DNA from: Ascidiimonas sp046199005
GTDB lineage: Bacteria; Bacteroidota; Bacteroidia; Flavobacteriales; Flavobacteriaceae
Reading direction: 5' to 3'
Length of the DNA stretch: 64,000 bases
NCBI GenBank assembly: GCA_046199005.1
Contig: CP176050.1
Location: 1,054,001-1,118,000, forward strand
Part shown: positions 61,631 through 64,000 of the stretch, one piece after another
Layout: each line of letters starts with the position of its first letter
Numbering within the stretch: position 1 is the first letter of the stretch
Notes under the pieces: generated by a model
Seen by the model: only the letters and a program-made list of their open reading frames with translations
Database searches by the model: none
Told to the model about the DNA's origin: nothing
Position numbers and translations under genes: made by a program

Positions 61631-61956
61631 AAAGAGTTCAGGCATCAACCCTCATGGAAACCATGACTGCTACGGTACTTATAGTAGTCATTTTTATGGT
61701 GGCCAGTCTGGTATTGAATAACCTATTTCAAAATACCACCCGAACCCGTGTTCAGGATGCTCATCACATACTTCATAAAATGGAATATGCGTATTCGCGT
61801 GGAAAACTAAACCTGCCTGTCAACGACATCCAAAACGACTGGCGGCTAACGGCTCAGCGTATAGAGGAATCAGGTAAAGAATATGTGATCTTTGAAGCGA
61901 TACATCAAAAAACAGGGAAGAAGATCACCAAAAATACGGCTGTACGATATGAATAA
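61618..61956 (+). CDS. Minor pseudopilin, GspI-like
   Basis: 112 aa with a short leader and the prepilin helix ASTLMETMTATVLIVVIFMVA (Glu at +5). Short, GspI-sized. Stop overlaps the next pseudopilin start by 8 bp. Confidence 0.75.
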   Translation: MALLKRVQASTLMETMTATVLIVVIFMVASLVLNNLFQNTTRTRVQDAHHILHKMEYAYSRGKLNLPVNDIQNDWRLTAQRIEESGKEYVIFEAIHQKTGKKITKNTAVRYE

Positions 61957-62425
61957 GTCCAGTTCACATAAAGTAAGGGCATTTACGTTAAGCGAACTCG
62001 TCGTAGTACTTTTGCTCACGACCATCGTAATTGGTCTTGCCTTTTCGGTATTGGGTCTTGTACAACAGCACATGGAAGCGATACGCACAAATTTTAACCG
62101 CAATGAAGAATTACAGAAGCTGGAGCAATTGCTATGGCTTGATATGAATCGCTATCCGAAGGTTTTTTACAAACAAATAGATGATGAACTTCTTTTTTAT
62201 AGTCCGCTGGATACAATTAGCTATGTTTTTGAACCTGAAAAGATCATCAGACAGACCGATACACTTTTCATTGGGATAGCTGAAAAAAAGTTCTATCTTG
62301 ATGGAACGGAGAAATTTAATGGCAGTATCGATGCGGTTGAACTAAAAACCGATAAAAACACACTCGAACAATCGCTGTTTATATTCCGGCGGAATGATGC
62401 AACTTTATACATGAATGGCCTTTAA
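61949..62425 (+). CDS. Minor pseudopilin, GspJ-like
   Basis: 158 aa from ATG 61949, chosen over an earlier ATG because it puts the leader HKVRAFTLSELVVVLLLTTI at the normal distance (cleavage before FTLSE, Glu at +5). Its size and the C-terminal beta domain fit GspJ or GspH. Overlaps GspF by 11 bp. Confidence 0.78.
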   Translation: MNKSSSHKVRAFTLSELVVVLLLTTIVIGLAFSVLGLVQQHMEAIRTNFNRNEELQKLEQLLWLDMNRYPKVFYKQIDDELLFYSPLDTISYVFEPEKIIRQTDTLFIGIAEKKFYLDGTEKFNGSIDAVELKTDKNTLEQSLFIFRRNDATLYMNGL

Positions 62426-63551
62426 ACTCGATAACATACCTGCCTCAAAAAATACTTCATCTAAACAGACTGATGTTGTAGATTCTATTTGGAAAAAGGA
62501 AATTACATTATTCGGCAATACCTTTGGCAATAAACAAAAAGAAGATTTTTATACGGAATTAAGTGTCTTGCTTAAAGCAGGTGTTATCTTAAAGGAAGCA
62601 CTCAGCTTGATCAAGGAATCTCAAAAAAAAGAGAAGCAACGAATTTTTTTTGACAAACTACTTACAGAGATTGTAAAAGGAACCAGTTTTTCTGAAGTAA
62701 TGCAACAAAATAAAGCTTTTACTGCCTATGAGTATCATTCAGTTCGTATCGGAGAAGAAACCGGAAACCTGGGATTGATTGCGAGGGAGTTAGGTGATTT
62801 TTACAGTCGCAAGAATGAACAACGTCGTAATGTGATCGGCGCGTTAACTTATCCCCTTATCATTTTTATTACGGCAGTGGCAGTAGTAGGTTTTATGCTC
62901 AGTTTTGTAGTTCCTATGTTTCAGGACATATTTCAGCAAAATAATGTAGAACTTCCCTGGATCACTCGCCTGATCATTGCACTTTCAAAAGGACTAAAAT
63001 CATATGGCTGGTTATTACTCCTATTTACAGTACTTGCATTTATTCTGGCCGCAGTTTTTGGAAAAAATGAAAACTATCAGAGATTCCGGGATCGTTTGCT
63101 GGTGCGTCTTCCTTTTTTCGGATCTTTTATTAAAACCGTATATCTTGCACAATTTGCACAAGCAGTTTCCTTGCTAACGGCCTCCAAAGTCCCCATTGTC
63201 AACAGTATGCAACTGGTAAGCCAGATGATCGGGTTTTATCCCATCAAAATAGCATTACAAAATGTAGAGCAGCTCTTGTTAAAAGGAGTTTCACTGAGCG
63301 ATGCACTTAGAAAATGTAAGGTGTTTGATAATAAGATGGTGGCGTTGGTAAAGGTCGCCGAAGAAACCAATCAAACAGAATTTATTTTTAATCGCCTCAA
63401 CCAGCAATACAATATACAGGTACAGCAACGATCTAAAATGCTCTCAACTATTATGGAGCCTTTAATTATTCTGTTTGTAGGAGTGCTCGTAGGGGTTATA
63501 CTAATTGCAATGTACTTACCCATGTTTAAGTTGAGCAGTGTTTTGGGGTAG
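62415..63551 (+). CDS. gspF: Inner-membrane platform protein, GspF/PilC-like
   Basis: 378 aa with two T2SSF domains and three transmembrane helices (about 150-172, 198-217, 350-372). Conserved SVLLKAGVILKEAL, YHSVRIGEETGNL and the second repeat VSLLTASKVPIVNSMQLV, NKMVALVKVAEETNQ are visible. Last gene of the operon. It works with GspE, encoded in the other half. Confidence 0.93.
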   Translation: MAFKLDNIPASKNTSSKQTDVVDSIWKKEITLFGNTFGNKQKEDFYTELSVLLKAGVILKEALSLIKESQKKEKQRIFFDKLLTEIVKGTSFSEVMQQNKAFTAYEYHSVRIGEETGNLGLIARELGDFYSRKNEQRRNVIGALTYPLIIFITAVAVVGFMLSFVVPMFQDIFQQNNVELPWITRLIIALSKGLKSYGWLLLLFTVLAFILAAVFGKNENYQRFRDRLLVRLPFFGSFIKTVYLAQFAQAVSLLTASKVPIVNSMQLVSQMIGFYPIKIALQNVEQLLLKGVSLSDALRKCKVFDNKMVALVKVAEETNQTEFIFNRLNQQYNIQVQQRSKMLSTIMEPLIILFVGVLVGVILIAMYLPMFKLSSVLG

Positions 63552-64000
63552 TACTAAAAAATAATAATCTTTAAAAGAAGAACAGATTAATGCTAACAAG
63601 AACTAGACAGAATCTGTCGCAATGCAGTTTTAAAATGGCTCAAATTTGGAGAAAGTAAATTAAGAGTTATTGCATAGATGTTCCCACAAAAACATGAACT
63701 TAAAAATAGTATCTCTTTAAATAATTGTTCTTGTGCTGAATTTATTAATGTATTATGGGATATATAATTTTTTTGTTATGCTATTTGACTTTTTCTTGTA
63801 CGGTAAATGAAATTCTTGTGGTCGAGCAGGGAATTTCTTTGAAAGCGGTCAAAGATCAGACTGCATTAGCTTCTCTTCGTTCTATATACCTCGTATTAAA
63901 AACTAACCTATTCCAAAACTGACATTTGTCATAGGAAAAGGGAGGTACCTCTAATAACTTTATGAATATAATACATGAAGTTATGAAACCAAAAAAGAAC
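63552..64000. other. Region after gspF, no clear gene
   Basis: AT-rich, frames short and broken. A possible ATG at 63983 (MKPKKN) would continue outside the window. No terminator hairpin of note. Confidence 0.4.

Noticed and set aside
1..64000. CRISPR array
   Set aside because: No regularly spaced short repeats; the regular repeats at 47.4-48.1 kb encode protein repeats of the fibre-like gene.

Overview
The window looks like a chromosomal stretch of a Bacteroidota bacterium, most likely Flavobacteriia. The DNA is AT-rich, promoters fit the TTTG / TAnnTTTG type, many lipoproteins have short lipoboxes, and the RHS/YD-repeat proteins carry the DUF6443-type architecture of that phylum. No rRNA gene, intact tRNA gene or CRISPR array was seen.

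Part 1 (1-15085): a 7,870-bp unit occurs twice in direct tandem (1-7215 and 7871-15085; I saw no difference between the copies; the start of copy 1 lies outside the window). Each unit holds an RHS toxin tail with its lipoprotein immunity gene, a divergent XRE repressor, an AAA+-like ATPase, two tyrosine-recombinase genes (the second lacks the first catalytic arginine), a compact structured RNA candidate, a small unknown gene, a ParDE-type toxin-antitoxin pair and about 1.3 kb of hairpin-rich non-coding DNA. The unit ends exactly at the codons for the RHS core motif GDHLGN, inside a 17-bp palindrome. My main hypothesis is an integrative element that carries its own RHS tail and immunity gene and inserts in the RHS core, giving the RHS gene a new tail and pushing the old one downstream.

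Part 2 (15072-40551): a graveyard and store of RHS tail/immunity cassettes. It starts with a lipase-like tail followed by a decayed relative of the Part 1 element (17796-19041) that was hit by an IS3-family element (16416-17795) and an IS1-family element. Further tails follow (a second lipase-like tail, two paralogous unknown tails, and frameshifted, nonsense-containing or coreless tails), each with a lipoprotein or membrane immunity candidate and separated by IS1-like remnants. From 32 to 40.5 kb there are mostly orphan immunity-like genes plus a two-gene insert flanked by 140-bp direct repeats.

Part 3 (40600-63551): a type II secretion / type IV pilus-like machine split into two operons facing away from each other. 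The minus-strand half (46731 to 40600) encodes a GspG-like pseudopilin, prepilin peptidase, GspE, GspD, a GspL-like and a GspM-like protein. The plus-strand half (58177 to 63551) encodes two lipoproteins, a GspC/PilP-like protein, three minor pseudopilins and GspF. Between the halves lies the only full-length RHS locus: a fibre-like repeat protein, a 1083-aa YD-repeat protein, a 1240-aa DUF6443/RHS protein ending in a GNAT-like tail, its immunity gene and decayed extra tails. The placement suggests, but does not prove, that the secretion machine handles the RHS proteins, while the array upstream supplies alternative tails and resistance genes.
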